In this document: piece after piece, positions 30,350 through 40,196 of the stretch
Position numbering within the stretch: the first letter of the stretch is position 1
Layout of the letters: every line of letters starts with the position of its first letter
NCBI RefSeq assembly: GCF_001307155.1
Contig: NZ_CP012830.1
Location: forward strand, 1,419,501-1,483,500
Origin: Pseudomonas fluorescens
GTDB lineage: Bacteria > Pseudomonadota > Gammaproteobacteria > Pseudomonadales > Pseudomonadaceae
Reading direction: 5' to 3'
Length of the DNA stretch: 64,000 nt
Notes under the pieces: model-generated
What the model saw: only the letters and a program-made list of their open reading frames with translations
Databases searched by the model: none
What the model was told of the DNA's origin: nothing
Made by a program: the position numbers and the translations under genes

Positions 30350-30946
30350 TTAGGCAAACAATTCCCCCTGCAACTCGTCCAGCAACGCCTGAATCGCATC
30401 CAGGCGCTGCTGCGGGTTGTCGAGTTGCAGCAGTTCGATCTTGTCCACCTCAGAAAACGGCAGCAGGTACGCCAATTGATTGGCCAGTGACTGCTGCCCG
30501 GCCGCGTCGGTGCCCATGTTCAGCGCTTCGACCATCGGGTGTTCAGCCAAGGCCTTGAGCAGTGCGACCAGGTCGGCGTCTTCGTCCTGTAGCGGTTGCT
30601 CCGGTTCGTCCTCCAGCCACTCGACCTCGGCGACGGTCAACTGATCGCGCTGAGTCTCGGTACGCAGTACATGGAAGCGCCGCCCGCCCTGCACCCGAAT
30701 ACCCAGCAGACCATTATCCTGCTGCTTGAAATCGGTAATCAGCGCTTCGCATCCCACCAGCGCATAGCCTTGCGGGGCAATGCCGACTTCTTCGCCGTCG
30801 AGAATGCACACCACGCCGAAGCCGGTCCCCTGCTTCATGCAGCGGCTGATCATGTCCAGGTAGCGCGCCTCAAAAATCTGCAAGTCGAGGATGCAGCCAG
30901 GAAACAGCACCGTATTCAGTGGAAAAAGCGGCAAGCTCATAGACAT
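30350..30946 (-). CDS. Lon-substrate-binding-domain protein
   Basis: This 198-residue cytoplasmic protein has the N-terminal LON substrate-binding fold (LPLFPLNTVLFPGCILDLQIFEARYLDM) without the AAA+ or protease domains of Lon. The C-terminal part is helical (LPFSEVDKIELLQLDNPQQRLD). Stand-alone LON-domain proteins are common in pseudomonads and their role is unknown. The start could be Met1 or Met3. It is 4 bases upstream of lrgB in transcription order, though it reads after it. Confidence 0.88.
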   Translation of the reverse strand: MSMSLPLFPLNTVLFPGCILDLQIFEARYLDMISRCMKQGTGFGVVCILDGEEVGIAPQGYALVGCEALITDFKQQDNGLLGIRVQGGRRFHVLRTETQRDQLTVAEVEWLEDEPEQPLQDEDADLVALLKALAEHPMVEALNMGTDAAGQQSLANQLAYLLPFSEVDKIELLQLDNPQQRLDAIQALLDELQGELFA

Positions 30947-30950
30947 TTCC

Positions 30951-31670
30951 TTACACCACCATCGACACCGCCAACGGCAGGAACACCGCCGTGGCCACGC
31001 CCATCAGACTCATCGCCAGCGCCGCGAAGGCGCCGCACTCCTCACTTTCCTGCATCGCCACCGCAGTCCCGACCGCGTGAGCGGTCATACCCAGCGCCAT
31101 ACCGCGGGCCTCCGGGCTGTGCACACCAAGCCGGTTCAACAGGCTCGGACCGAAAATGGCGCCAATCACCCCGGTGATCAACACGAACACCGCCGCCAGC
31201 GCCGCCACTCCGCCAATCTGCTCAGCCACCAGCATGGCAATCGGCGAGGTAACCGATTTGGGCGCCATGGTCATCAGGATCATGTGCTCGGCGCCAAACC
31301 ACCAACCCAGCAGCACGCCCATGCCGGTGGCAACCACACCACCTATCACCAGCGTAGTAAATATCGGCCAGAACAGCTGCCGAATCCGCCGCAGGTTCAG
31401 GTAGAGCGGCACCGCCAACGCAACGGTCGCCGGCCCCAGCAGAATGCTGAGGATCTCGGTACTTTTGCGGTATTCGGCATACGTCAGCCCGCACGCGAGC
31501 AACACGCCGATCACCAGCAGCATCGATACCAGCACGGGCTGCAGGAAGATCCAGCGGGTTTTCTCGAACGCTGCCAACACCAGTTGATAGGCGCCCAAGG
31601 TAACGCCAATACCGAACAGCGGGTGATGAATCACTGCCGCCAGCGCACCCTGCCAGTCGAATATCATCAC
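30951..31670 (-). CDS. lrgB: LrgB family membrane protein
   Basis: This 239-residue protein has seven or more hydrophobic segments and the LrgB/CidB signature region (GSPxA-like PKSVTSPIAMLVAEQIGGVAALAAVFVLITGVIGA). It is the partner of the LrgA/CidA holin-like protein, which overlaps it by 4 bases (ATGA). In Gram-positive bacteria the pair controls murein hydrolase activity and pyruvate uptake; in Pseudomonas the role is less certain. Confidence 0.93.
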   Translation of the reverse strand: MMIFDWQGALAAVIHHPLFGIGVTLGAYQLVLAAFEKTRWIFLQPVLVSMLLVIGVLLACGLTYAEYRKSTEILSILLGPATVALAVPLYLNLRRIRQLFWPIFTTLVIGGVVATGMGVLLGWWFGAEHMILMTMAPKSVTSPIAMLVAEQIGGVAALAAVFVLITGVIGAIFGPSLLNRLGVHSPEARGMALGMTAHAVGTAVAMQESEECGAFAALAMSLMGVATAVFLPLAVSMVV

Positions 31671-32029
31671 GACTCCTCCGAGCGCACGACGTGGCGCTTG
31701 ATCAGCCGTTGCATCAAGACTCCGGCGAACGCCATGGACAGCAGCAACGACAACACCAGTGCGCCAACGATGGCCCAGAAATCCGCCGCGATATCGGCGG
31801 CGTATACCATCACGCCCACCGCTGGCGGCACCAGCAGCAAGGGCAAATAACGCAGCAGGCTACCAGCCGCCAGGCTCAGGGGTTCAGCCACTTCGCCACG
31901 AATGACCAGGAACCCCAGCAGCAGCAACAGGCCGATAATCGGCCCTGGCAGCACCGGTAATAACAAATGGTTGAGGGCCGTGCCGAGCAATTGAAACAGC
32001 ACCAGCCAGGTCAGGCCACGTAGCAACAT
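31667..32029 (-). CDS. lrgA: CidA/LrgA family holin-like protein
   Basis: This 120-residue protein has four hydrophobic segments and starts MLLRGLTWLVLFQLLGTALN. The LrgA signature PVLPGPIIGLLLLLG is present. The charged C-terminus ends KRHVVRSEES. Its stop overlaps the lrgB start as ATGA, so the two are translated together. It is probably the first gene of the lrgA-lrgB-LON domain operon. Confidence 0.93.
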   Translation of the reverse strand: MLLRGLTWLVLFQLLGTALNHLLLPVLPGPIIGLLLLLGFLVIRGEVAEPLSLAAGSLLRYLPLLLVPPAVGVMVYAADIAADFWAIVGALVLSLLLSMAFAGVLMQRLIKRHVVRSEES

Positions 32030-32223
32030 CCGTCATCTCCAGCAAAACTCGTCCCCACAAGCGGGCCGGACATTATAAGCATGGCACTCGCTATGCATGG
32101 GTATTCGCCAAAGGTATGGAAGCTTGACCGGACCTAATCGCCATGATGATCTAAAGTGGTTGTTCCGGGGCCAACCCCCCACCTGAAAAAACTATAAAAC
32201 CGATGAACCCAAGGAGAGTCTCA

Positions 32224-32679
32224 ATGCCCTATGTTCCCGTTGCAGAGCTCAAAGATTATGTCGGCAAGGAACTCGGACGTTCCGAATGGCTCACGATCGA
32301 TCAGGACCGCATCAACCTGTTCGCTGAAGCTACAGGCGATTATCAGTTCATCCACGTTGACCCGGTAAAAGCCGCACAAACCCCGTTTGGCAGCACGATC
32401 GCCCACGGCTTCCTGTCACTGTCGCTGATCCCGAAGCTGATGGAAGACATCCTGGTCCTGCCGCAAGGCTTGAAGATGGTCGTCAATTACGGCCTGGACA
32501 GCGTGCGTTTCATTCAACCGGTGAAGGTCGACTCCAGAGTCCGGCTCAAGGTCGAACTGAGCGACGTCACCGAAAAGAAACCCGGCCAATGGCTGCTCAA
32601 GGCCACCGCCACGCTGGAAATCGAAGGCCAGGAAAAACCGGCATACATCGCTGAACCGTTGTCGCTGGCGTTCGTGTAA
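32224..32679 (+). CDS. MaoC-type (R)-enoyl-CoA hydratase
   Basis: This 151-residue hot-dog-fold dehydratase has the catalytic pair in EATGDYQFIHVDP (Asp and His) and the second motif TIAHGFLSLSLIP. It resembles NodN/MaoC hydratases that feed (R)-3-hydroxyacyl-CoA to other pathways, but substrate length cannot be read from the sequence. The ATG at 32224 is preceded by AAGGAGAG. The frame is open 21 bases further. It stands alone, with copy B of the structured repeat 24 bases after its stop. Confidence 0.88.
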   Translation: MPYVPVAELKDYVGKELGRSEWLTIDQDRINLFAEATGDYQFIHVDPVKAAQTPFGSTIAHGFLSLSLIPKLMEDILVLPQGLKMVVNYGLDSVRFIQPVKVDSRVRLKVELSDVTEKKPGQWLLKATATLEIEGQEKPAYIAEPLSLAFV

Positions 32680-32703
32680 CCCCTGCCGGATGCGAAGCGA
32701 ACA

Positions 32704-32839
32704 GACCGCGTAAAAACGTAGCGAGCGAAGGAAAGACAAGGCGAAAAAAGGTGAGGACGCGGAGTTTACGTGCTGTAAATGAGCAGTCCGAACCTTTTTT
32801 CAACGCAGTATTTCCGAGCGCAGTAGTTTTTACGCGGTC
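32704..32839. mobile_element. MITE-like structured repeat, copy B
   Basis: A 136-bp element has a perfect 14-bp terminal inverted repeat (32704-32717 with 32826-32839, tip GACCGCGTAAAAAC). An inner pair GAAAAAAGGT/ACCTTTTTTC lies at 32743-32752 and 32792-32801, and TTTAC/GTAAA lies in the middle. It aligns with copy A through GCGGAGTTTA, TAAATGAGCA and CAACGCAGT or TAACGCAGT. The long central GC hairpin of copy A is absent. Confidence 0.75.
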
Positions 32840-32925
32840 GGAGTTCCTGCTGTTTCGCACCGCGTCTCTATATATCAGACACATAGCTGCGGCATACTCC
32901 CTCGCCTAATTGCCCGGATCCCGCT

Positions 32926-34644
32926 ATGCGCTCACTTGCACCCCTTGCCCTGACCCTGTTGCTCACCGCGTGTGGTGACGGCGAATCGCTGTTGCCGCCC
33001 GACGCACGCCTGCCCGATGGCGGTCGCTATCGGGGTGATCTGGTCAATGGGTTGCTGCAAGGCCAGGGCCGGATCGACTACCCGAACGGCAGCTGGTACG
33101 CCGGCCAGTTCGACAAGGGTCAGTGGCACGGTCAGGGCGAATGGCACGGCAGCAACGGCGAGGTTTATCGCGGGGAGTTCCAGCAGGGGCTGTTCCATGG
33201 TCAAGGCACGCTGACCACCAACGGCAGCAGCTACACCGGCGGCTTCAAACTCGGGCGGCGCGACGGTGAAGGCACCCTCAAAGAAGATGGCATGACTTAC
33301 CGTGGAGAGTTCAAGGCCGATCAGTATTCCGGCCTCGGTCGTCTCGAACTTGAAGACGGCAGCCAGTATCAGGGCCAGTTCGCCAACGGCAAACCCAACG
33401 GTGAGGGCCAGCGTGGCGATGCCAGCGGCAACCAGTTCACCGGTACTTTTGTCGACGGCCAGCTGGAAGGCAACGGCACCTTCAGCAGTGCCGAGGGCGA
33501 TAGCTACGTCGGTGGTTTCAAACAGAATCAGCTGAACGGCAAAGGTCGCTACGAGAACGCCGATGGCGACGTGTGGGTCGGCCAGTTCAAGGAAGGCGCG
33601 CTGAACGGCAAAGGCGAATTGATCGGCGCCGACAACAGCCACTACATCGGCCAATTCAGTGATTGGCGTTTCACCGGCCAAGGCCGTTTGAACCTGGCGG
33701 ACGGCAGCTTCTACATCGGTGAGTTCGATAACGACAGCTATCAAGGGCACGGCACGCTGGTGCTGACGGATGGCACCGTGCAAAGCGGCGACTGGATCAA
33801 TGGCCAGCGTGTACGCGATGCCAATGGCAAGTTGCTGCCGGACACCCTCGAGTTGGGGTTACTGGCGCAAGGGCGCCTGCTCGAAGACGCGCTGGCCAAT
33901 GTGCCGGCCTCGACCCCGGCGATCGAGTTGTACACCCTGACCGTGGGCGGCGACGGCAAGCAGAGCGTTTTTCTGCGCGAGTCCGATTACGTCAGCAACA
34001 TGCTCGCCAGCCGCTTCGGCGCCTACGGCCAGATCCGCCTGGTCAACCATCGCGACCACCTCGGCGACCGGCCGATGGCCACGCGCGAGAACCTGCGCCG
34101 CGCCGCCCTGACCCTGGCCGAACGCAGCGGGCCGGAAGACCTGATATTCATCTACCTGACCAGCCACGGCACCCACGAACATGAACTGGTGCTCGACCAA
34201 CCGCGCATGGAACTGGCCGATTTGCCGGCTGACGAATTGGCCGCCGTCCTCGCACCACTGAAAAACCGCGACAAGATCATCGTGATTTCGGCCTGCTACT
34301 CCGGCGGTTTTATCCCGGCACTCAAAGACGAACGCACACTGATCATGACCGCCTCGCGCGCCGATCGAGTGTCGTTCGGCTGCTCGGAGGAAGCTGACTT
34401 CACTTACTTCGGCGACGCGTTGTTCGTTCAGGCACTGAACCAGACCGACGATCTTGAGCAGGCATTCAAACTGGCCAAGGCCACGGTCGCCGAGCGTGAA
34501 CTGGCAGACAGCTTCGAGGCATCGGAACCACAGATCTGGGCGCCAAAAGGGGTGTTGGCGCATTGGCAATTACTGCGCAAGCAACAAGCACGCAAGGCAC
34601 TGCAAAGTGCTGCATTAACCAGCAAGGAAGCAAAGAGCAACTAA
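32926..34644 (+). CDS. MORN-repeat lipoprotein with C13 caspase-like peptidase domain
   Basis: This is a 572-residue protein. The lipobox LLLTAC makes Cys16 the likely lipid anchor. Eleven MORN repeats follow at about residues 34-290 ([16 protein letters not shown] is typical), a fold that binds membranes or proteins. The C-terminal domain, about residues 340-550, is a C13 (legumain-like) peptidase with the likely catalytic dyad His414 in LTSHGTHEH and Cys457 in [10 protein letters not shown]13 enzymes usually cut after Asn or Asp. Target and partner are unknown. It is followed at 28 bp by an SDR-like gene on the same strand. Confidence 0.9.
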   Translation: MRSLAPLALTLLLTACGDGESLLPPDARLPDGGRYRGDLVNGLLQGQGRIDYPNGSWYAGQFDKGQWHGQGEWHGSNGEVYRGEFQQGLFHGQGTLTTNGSSYTGGFKLGRRDGEGTLKEDGMTYRGEFKADQYSGLGRLELEDGSQYQGQFANGKPNGEGQRGDASGNQFTGTFVDGQLEGNGTFSSAEGDSYVGGFKQNQLNGKGRYENADGDVWVGQFKEGALNGKGELIGADNSHYIGQFSDWRFTGQGRLNLADGSFYIGEFDNDSYQGHGTLVLTDGTVQSGDWINGQRVRDANGKLLPDTLELGLLAQGRLLEDALANVPASTPAIELYTLTVGGDGKQSVFLRESDYVSNMLASRFGAYGQIRLVNHRDHLGDRPMATRENLRRAALTLAERSGPEDLIFIYLTSHGTHEHELVLDQPRMELADLPADELAAVLAPLKNRDKIIVISACYSGGFIPALKDERTLIMTASRADRVSFGCSEEADFTYFGDALFVQALNQTDDLEQAFKLAKATVAERELADSFEASEPQIWAPKGVLAHWQLLRKQQARKALQSAALTSKEAKSN

Positions 34645-34672
34645 GCTGAAACAGTATCAAGGGGGAAACATT

Positions 34673-35314
34673 ATGTACTTGACGCCTCAGCATGTATTGC
34701 TCGCTGGAGCCACCGGCCTGGTCGGTGAACACTTACTTGATCGGCTGCTCAACGAACCGACCATCAGCCGCGTACTGGCACCGTCACGCCGACCACTGGC
34801 GGAACATCCTCATCTGGAAAACCCGGTTGGCGATCCGGCGGTGCTTCTCCCCCAACTCAGTGGCCGCGTCGACATTGCCTACTGCTGCCTGGGCACGACG
34901 ATCAAACAGGCCGGCTCCGAACAAGCCTTTCGCGCAGTCGATCTGGACCTGGTGGTGGCGTTCGCCAAACGTGCACGGGAAATGGGCGCACGGCACTTGA
35001 TCGTGATCAGCGCCCTGGGGGCTGACCGCAGATCCTCGGTTTTCTACAACCGGGTCAAGGGCGAGATGGAATACGCATTGCGCGCACAGAACTGGCCGCA
35101 ACTGACTATCTGCCGACCTTCCCTGCTACTGGGAGATCGCCTTGAACCGCGACTCGCCGAACAACTGGCAGGCCCGCTGTCCAAACTGATTCCCGGCAAA
35201 TACCACGGCATCGAAGCCTGCCAACTGGCCCGCGCCATGTGGCGCCTGGCGCTGGAAGAACAGGATGGCTTGCGGATTGTCGAGTCGGACGAATTGCGCA
35301 AGCTCGGTAAGTAA
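34673..35314 (+). CDS. Atypical SDR / NAD(P)H-binding protein (HTATIP2-like)
   Basis: This 213-residue Rossmann protein has the nucleotide motif [14 protein letters not shown] near the N-terminus. The SDR-like YNRVKGEME segment around residue 124 holds the tyrosine-lysine pair. It resembles the TIP30/HTATIP2 group of atypical short-chain dehydrogenases. The reaction is not known. It is 28 bases downstream of the MORN-peptidase gene and could be co-transcribed. Confidence 0.85.
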   Translation: MYLTPQHVLLAGATGLVGEHLLDRLLNEPTISRVLAPSRRPLAEHPHLENPVGDPAVLLPQLSGRVDIAYCCLGTTIKQAGSEQAFRAVDLDLVVAFAKRAREMGARHLIVISALGADRRSSVFYNRVKGEMEYALRAQNWPQLTICRPSLLLGDRLEPRLAEQLAGPLSKLIPGKYHGIEACQLARAMWRLALEEQDGLRIVESDELRKLGK

Positions 35315-35336
35315 CCTTCGATGCTACGCGGTTCCC

Positions 35337-35484
35337 TGTGGCGAGGGAGCTTGCTCCCGCTCGGCTGCGCAGCAGTCGTAATCCGGTCAATTTGATTTGC
35401 CTGAAGAGTCACGGCGGCAAGTTTTGGGGGTGCTTCGCGCCCCAGCGGGACGGTGCGGCGTTCCGACAAGCTCCCTCGCCACAA
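35337..35484. repeat. Paired REP palindromes, variant right arm
   Basis: The left arm is the usual TGTGGCGAGGGAGCTTGCTCCCGC. In the right arm CAGCGGGA and CAAGCTCCCTCGCCACA are separated by CGGTGCGGCGTTCCGA instead of one G. The same variant occurs at 37834-37942. Confidence 0.85.
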
Positions 35485-35499
35485 AGATTGTGTCAGCCC

Positions 35500-35784
35500 T
35501 TACAACCCGCCAGTTGCCTGAAACCCTACCCCTAACACCGTCAACACCGATAGCGGCAACAGCAGCGTGTCGAGCAGCGCGCTGGCCGGCAGGTCGAGGC
35601 CGGGGTAGCTCGGTGCTTCGGCGCCAAAACGATCCTTGGCGCAGCAACCGCCGTCGAGCGCGTACAGGTCAAGGCGCATCCCCGAGTACACCACTGGTGC
35701 GCCAGGCTTGGCCGCGTCCAATGTGCGTGCGGTGGCACAACCGCCCAATTGCAGGGCGAGCAGAAGACTCAATAGCTTATTCAT
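35500..35784 (-). CDS. YceK/YidQ family lipoprotein
   Basis: This 94-residue small lipoprotein has the lipobox LQLGGC with Cys16. The YceK/YidQ signature [16 protein letters not shown] is present, followed by [23 protein letters not shown]. The function is unknown. I chose the ATG at 35784; a GTG one codon upstream is possible. The start overlaps the 3' end of ubiX by 8 bases, so it is probably the last gene of the mpl-ubiX transcript. Confidence 0.85.
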   Translation of the reverse strand: MNKLLSLLLALQLGGCATARTLDAAKPGAPVVYSGMRLDLYALDGGCCAKDRFGAEAPSYPGLDLPASALLDTLLLPLSVLTVLGVGFQATGGL

Positions 35785-36409
35785 CACTGCTCAAATGGTG
35801 TTCACCCCAACGCGGCAGCATGTCTTGCGGGATGTTCAACAGATTGAGAATCCGCGCCACGACAAAGTCCACCAGATCATCGATGGTCTGCGGCTGGTGA
35901 TAGAAACCCGGCGAGGCCGGCAGAATGGTCACGCCCATGTTCGACAACTTGAGCATGTTTTCCAGGTGAATACTGGAATACGGCGCCTCGCGTGGCACCA
36001 GAATCAACTGCCGACGCTCTTTCAAGGTCACGTCGGCGGCGCGCTCGATCAGGTTGTTGCAGGCACCTGTGGCAATCGCCGACAAGGTCCCGGTCGAGCA
36101 CGGCACCACCACCATCGCGGCCGGCGAGCCGGAGCCCGAGGCCACGGGCGACATCCAGTCTTCCTTGCCATACACCCGAATCTGCCCGGCAGCCGCGCCA
36201 GTGTATTCAGTGAGGAAGGCCTGCATCATCTGCGGTTTCGGCGGCAGCGTGACGTCGGTCTCGGTCGCCATCACCAGTTGCGCCGCCTTGGAGATCAGGA
36301 AGTGCACCTCGCGGTCTTCGCGCACCAGGCAATCGAGCAGGCGCAAACCGTACTGGGCGCCGGAAGCGCCGGTCATGGCCAGCGTGATGCGATCCGGACC
36401 GTTACTCAT
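35777..36409 (-). CDS. ubiX: Flavin prenyltransferase UbiX
   Basis: This 210-residue enzyme makes prenylated FMN for UbiD-type decarboxylases, used in ubiquinone synthesis. The FMN-binding N-terminus [16 protein letters not shown] is present, with [26 protein letters not shown] and [17 protein letters not shown]. The start overlaps the mpl stop as ATGA. No ubiD is in the window. Confidence 0.96.
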   Translation of the reverse strand: MSNGPDRITLAMTGASGAQYGLRLLDCLVREDREVHFLISKAAQLVMATETDVTLPPKPQMMQAFLTEYTGAAAGQIRVYGKEDWMSPVASGSGSPAAMVVVPCSTGTLSAIATGACNNLIERAADVTLKERRQLILVPREAPYSSIHLENMLKLSNMGVTILPASPGFYHQPQTIDDLVDFVVARILNLLNIPQDMLPRWGEHHLSSDE

Positions 36410-37755
36410 TTAAGCGCCTCGGCCAATTTGCCATGCAGGCCGCCGAAGCCGCCGTTGCTCATGATCACCACGTGGGTGCCGGGTTTAGCCTGGCTCTTCA
36501 CCTGCTCGATAATGCCATCCAGCGAGTCACAGACCATCGACGGCACGGTGCACAGCGCAGCAACGGCGGGCAAGTCCCAGCCGAGGTTGGCCGGTGCGTA
36601 CCAGATCACCTGATCGGCATCGACCACGCTTTCCGGCAAACCGTCACGGTGCGCGCCAAGCTTCATCGAGTTGGAACGCGGCTCGATGATCGCGATCAAC
36701 GGGGCGTCGCCGATGCGTTTGCGCAGACCGTCAAGGGTGGTCGCAATGGCGGTCGGATGGTGAGCGAAGTCGTCGTAGATGGTGACGCCGTGAACTTCAG
36801 CGACTTTTTCCATGCGCCGCTTGACGCTCTTGAACGCGCTCAAGGCAGCGATGCCCATACTCGGAACCACGCCTACATGCCGCGCGGCCGCCAGAGTGGC
36901 CAAGGCGTTGGCAACGTTGTGCTGGCCGGTCATGTCCCATTCGACCACGCCTTGGGCGACGCCTTCGAACATCACTTCAAACTTCGAGCCGTCTTCGCTG
37001 AGCAACTTGACCTGCCACTGCCCGCCGGCGCCGGTGGTTTGCACCGGCGTCCAGCAACCCATTTCGATCACGCGCTGCAACGCAGGTTCGGTGGTCGGGT
37101 GGATCACCAGGCCTTCACTCGGGATGGTCCGCACCAAATGGTGGAACTGTCGCTCGATGGCCGGCAGATCAGGGAAGATGTCGGCGTGATCGAACTCAAG
37201 GTTATTGAGGATCGCGGTACGCGGACGGTAGTGAACGAATTTCGAACGCTTGTCGAAAAAGGCGCTGTCGTATTCATCGGCTTCGATCACGAAGAACGGC
37301 GTCTCACCCAGACGCGCCGATACCGAGAAGTTCTGCGGCACGCCGCCGATCAAAAAGCCCGGGCTCATGCCGGCGTGTTCCAGCACCCAGGCGAGCATGC
37401 TGCTGGTGGTGGTCTTGCCGTGAGTGCCGGCAACCGCCAGCACCCAGCGGCCTTGCAGCACGTGGTCGGCCAGCCATTGCGGACCGGAGACGTACGGCAA
37501 GCCTTTGTTCAATACGTATTCGACCGCCGGGTTGCCGCGCGACATCGCATTGCCGATCACCACCAGATCCGGGGCCGGATCGAGTTGGGCTGGATCATAG
37601 CCTTGCGTCAGCTCGATGCCCTGCGCCTGCAACTGAGTGCTCATCGGCGGGTAGACGTTGGCATCGGAGCCCGTCACATGATGGCCCAGCTCTTTGGCCA
37701 GGACCGCCATCGAACCCATGAAAGTGCCGCAAATACCCAGAATATGAATGTGCAT
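36406..37755 (-). CDS. mpl: UDP-MurNAc:L-alanyl-gamma-D-glutamyl-meso-DAP ligase Mpl
   Basis: This 449-residue Mur-ligase family enzyme attaches recycled tripeptide to UDP-MurNAc. The ATP loop is [11 protein letters not shown] from residue 110. The N-terminal [14 protein letters not shown] start distinguishes Mpl from MurC. The central [16 protein letters not shown] region and the C-terminal Mur-ligase domain with DDFAHHPTA are present. The frame is open to 37809, but the ATG at 37755 is the family start. It fits the peptidoglycan recycling theme of the window. Confidence 0.95.
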   Translation of the reverse strand: MHIHILGICGTFMGSMAVLAKELGHHVTGSDANVYPPMSTQLQAQGIELTQGYDPAQLDPAPDLVVIGNAMSRGNPAVEYVLNKGLPYVSGPQWLADHVLQGRWVLAVAGTHGKTTTSSMLAWVLEHAGMSPGFLIGGVPQNFSVSARLGETPFFVIEADEYDSAFFDKRSKFVHYRPRTAILNNLEFDHADIFPDLPAIERQFHHLVRTIPSEGLVIHPTTEPALQRVIEMGCWTPVQTTGAGGQWQVKLLSEDGSKFEVMFEGVAQGVVEWDMTGQHNVANALATLAAARHVGVVPSMGIAALSAFKSVKRRMEKVAEVHGVTIYDDFAHHPTAIATTLDGLRKRIGDAPLIAIIEPRSNSMKLGAHRDGLPESVVDADQVIWYAPANLGWDLPAVAALCTVPSMVCDSLDGIIEQVKSQAKPGTHVVIMSNGGFGGLHGKLAEALK

Positions 37756-37833
37756 AGTCAACCTCGTAAAACATCGAGGCAGGTTAGCGTAGGGAGGGGA
37801 AAATCGCACTCTTTAGTGAGATGACCACGACCA

Positions 37834-37942
37834 CTGTGGCGAGGGAGCTTGCTCCCGCTGGGCTGCGTAGCAGTCCCATTTTTAGGGCCGCTTCGCGCCC
37901 CAGCGGGACGGTGCGGCGTTCCGACAAGCTCCCTCGCCACAA
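37834..37942. repeat. Paired REP palindromes, variant right arm (second copy)
   Basis: The left arm is TGTGGCGAGGGAGCTTGCTCCCGC. The right arm has the same CGGTGCGGCGTTCCGA insertion as the doublet at 35337-35484. It lies between mpl and the sigma-54 regulator gene. Confidence 0.85.
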
Positions 37943-37960
37943 AAGTGTGCTCCGTGCGGT

Positions 37961-39877
37961 TTAACGGGCTATTCCGTGCTTGCGCAGTTTTCTATAGAGG
38001 GTGTTGCGGCTGACTCCCAGTTGTTCCGCGGTATGGGTCATGTGCCAACGCTGCTGCTCCAGGGCATTGAGCAACGCCAGGCGTTCGGCATCGTCCAGCG
38101 GATATTCGGACACCTCTTCCACCTGCGCCAACACTGGAGCCGGTCGAGCCTGGCGAATAATCGCCGGCAAATCCTCAACTCGGATCCGTCCGTCATCGCA
38201 TAACGCAGCCAGGGTCCGCAGCACATTGCGCAATTGCCGCACGTTACCCGGCCAGGCGTAGTCGAGCAGCGCCTGTCGCGCCGCAGCGTCAATCAGCACC
38301 GCCTCCCCGCCCGACTCTTCAGCCAGCAAAAAGTCCAGCAACTGCGACTTGTCGCTGCGTTCGCGCAACGCTGGCAAGGCGATTTCCAGACCATTGAGGC
38401 GGTAATACAAATCTTCACGGAAACTGCCGTCCTGCACCCGTTCGAGCAAATTCCGGTGAGTGGCACTGATGATCCGCACGTTGACCGGCAGCGGCTCGCC
38501 ACCGATCGGCACCACCTGCCGATCTTCCAGCACCCTTAATAGTCGGGTTTGCAACGCCAGCGGCATGTCGCCGATTTCGTCGAGGAACAGCGTGCCGCCA
38601 TCGGCCTGCTGCAACTTGCCGCGCATGCCCTCTTTGCGTGCGCCAGTGAAACTGCCGCCGCGATAGCCGAACAGTTCGCTCTCGATCAGGCTTTCCGGGA
38701 TCGCTGCACAGTTCAGCGCAACGAAGGCGTTGTCGGCGCGCTGACTGGCCTGGTGCACGGCCTTGGCGAAGGCTTCTTTACCTGAGCCGGTTTCACCGTT
38801 GATCAACAGCGGCACATCACGTTCGAAGACCCGCAAGGCTTTGCGAAAATCAGCCTGCAGCCCTTCATCCCCCAGACAAATACCCGTAAGAACCGGGCGT
38901 TCGGCAATGAGCGGCGGTTGCAGCACCGGGGTCGGTACGTTACGCGGCTGGCCGCGCAACAGCGCAAACAACACCCGCCCATCGCGAGTGCGCAGTGGCC
39001 AACTGGCCGCGGCGTTAACGCTCGCACGCCCCAGCAGTTCGTCCAGCGAGCAATCGAAAAATGCCTCGACCGGTTGACCCAGCAACCCGCCACGAATATG
39101 CCCCAGCAGGTTCAGCGCACTCTGATTGACCGCACTTATCCGCCCTTCGCCGTCGAACGCCAGCAGCCCTTCGCTGAACAGCCCGACCGACTCGGCCTGC
39201 AAGTGAAAGCGCAGCAGCCATTGATTGTCGAAGTAACGCAGGAAGTAGCAGCTCTCGATCATCTTCGCCGAGAGATTGACCAGCGCCATGGTGTGAAACT
39301 GGCTCTGACGCGAGACATCGTGGCGCGCCGACGAAACGTCGAGTACCGCCAGCAGTTCGCCATGCGGGTCGAACACCGGGCTCGCCGAACAGGTCAGCCC
39401 TGTATGACGTCCCCGAAAATGCTCATCCTGGTGAATGGTCAGCGACTGCCGCTCCACCAGGCAGGTGCCGATACCATTGGTACCTTCGCAGGCTTCACTC
39501 CAGTCGGCGCCAAGCCACAGGCCGGCACGCTCGAAAATCTTCCGTTCGGCAGGCGCGGTGACACAGTTGAGGATCACCCCGCGGGCGTCGGTCAACAGCA
39601 CGGCGTGTCCGGCACCGGAAAGTTGTTGATGCAGGCTGGTCATTTCGCCACCGGCAATCTGCAGGACTTGCTGCAAGCGCTCGCGACTCTCCAGCACACG
39701 ACCGTGTTCAAGCACCGTCGGCGCCATGGTCAGGGCCGGGTCGAGGTGATAGTCCTCAAGACAACGCAGCCAGGAACGGGCGATGGACGGATCGCTACCG
39801 GGACCGTGCAAATGGGATTTGCCCTGGGTCACGGTCAAGACTTGCTGGGCATGGCGACTCAAATGGTTGCTGTGCAT
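37961..39877 (-). CDS. eatR: Sigma-54-dependent activator, EatR/AcoR type
   Basis: This 638-residue enhancer-binding protein has a GAF-like sensor (about residues 70-215), a PAS domain (about 230-340), an AAA+ domain and a Fis-type HTH. The Walker A motif is G361-ETGSGKE. The sigma-54 contact loop is GSFTGA at residues 408-413, a known variant of GAFTGA. The HTH is [25 protein letters not shown] at the C-terminus. It is divergent from the ethanolamine genes, as in P. aeruginosa where EatR (PA4021) activates them with RpoN. The assignment rests on context and domain order. Confidence 0.88.
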   Translation of the reverse strand: MHSNHLSRHAQQVLTVTQGKSHLHGPGSDPSIARSWLRCLEDYHLDPALTMAPTVLEHGRVLESRERLQQVLQIAGGEMTSLHQQLSGAGHAVLLTDARGVILNCVTAPAERKIFERAGLWLGADWSEACEGTNGIGTCLVERQSLTIHQDEHFRGRHTGLTCSASPVFDPHGELLAVLDVSSARHDVSRQSQFHTMALVNLSAKMIESCYFLRYFDNQWLLRFHLQAESVGLFSEGLLAFDGEGRISAVNQSALNLLGHIRGGLLGQPVEAFFDCSLDELLGRASVNAAASWPLRTRDGRVLFALLRGQPRNVPTPVLQPPLIAERPVLTGICLGDEGLQADFRKALRVFERDVPLLINGETGSGKEAFAKAVHQASQRADNAFVALNCAAIPESLIESELFGYRGGSFTGARKEGMRGKLQQADGGTLFLDEIGDMPLALQTRLLRVLEDRQVVPIGGEPLPVNVRIISATHRNLLERVQDGSFREDLYYRLNGLEIALPALRERSDKSQLLDFLLAEESGGEAVLIDAAARQALLDYAWPGNVRQLRNVLRTLAALCDDGRIRVEDLPAIIRQARPAPVLAQVEEVSEYPLDDAERLALLNALEQQRWHMTHTAEQLGVSRNTLYRKLRKHGIAR

Positions 39878-39990
39878 TTTTTATTATTCTCTCCGAACAC
39901 TGTGCTGGGCCCAATGAAGGACTGTCACCACCTTGTGGCGCCCAGCATCCTCCTGCCTCGATTGCTTTGCAATGCTGGCAAGACCGCCCG

Positions 39991-40063
39991 GTCACAGGCT
40001 GTGCCACAAGCGGTACAAACTGTCACAAGGCCTGTACCACATCTGTCACAGGCTCTGTACCAC
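39991..40063 (+). promoter_or_regulatory. Repeated upstream activator sites
   Basis: Three related copies of GTCACA-N-TGTRCCAC lie at 39991-40007, 40022-40040 and 40045-40063 (the last two 23 bp apart). They are 55-125 bp upstream of the -24/-12 promoter, as expected for enhancer sites of the divergent activator. Assignment to EatR is inference. Confidence 0.55.
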
Positions 40064-40114
40064 CACCCCCTCAAAAAAACCGTAAGCCCTTGATTTACCT
40101 GATCCGCAAAGCAC

Positions 40115-40130
40115 TGGCCCGACCTTTGCT
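40115..40130 (+). promoter_or_regulatory. Sigma-54 promoter of the ethanolamine operon
   Basis: TGGCCCGACCTTTGCT has GG (40116-40117) and GC (40128-40129) exactly 10 bases apart, the -24/-12 arrangement. It lies about 67 bases upstream of the dehydrogenase ATG. Confidence 0.8.
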
Positions 40131-40196
40131 CTACGCTTCTCAAGCGCTTACTGCGCGTACTCCCTTATAAGCACAAAAGCCAAGGAGATACTCACC

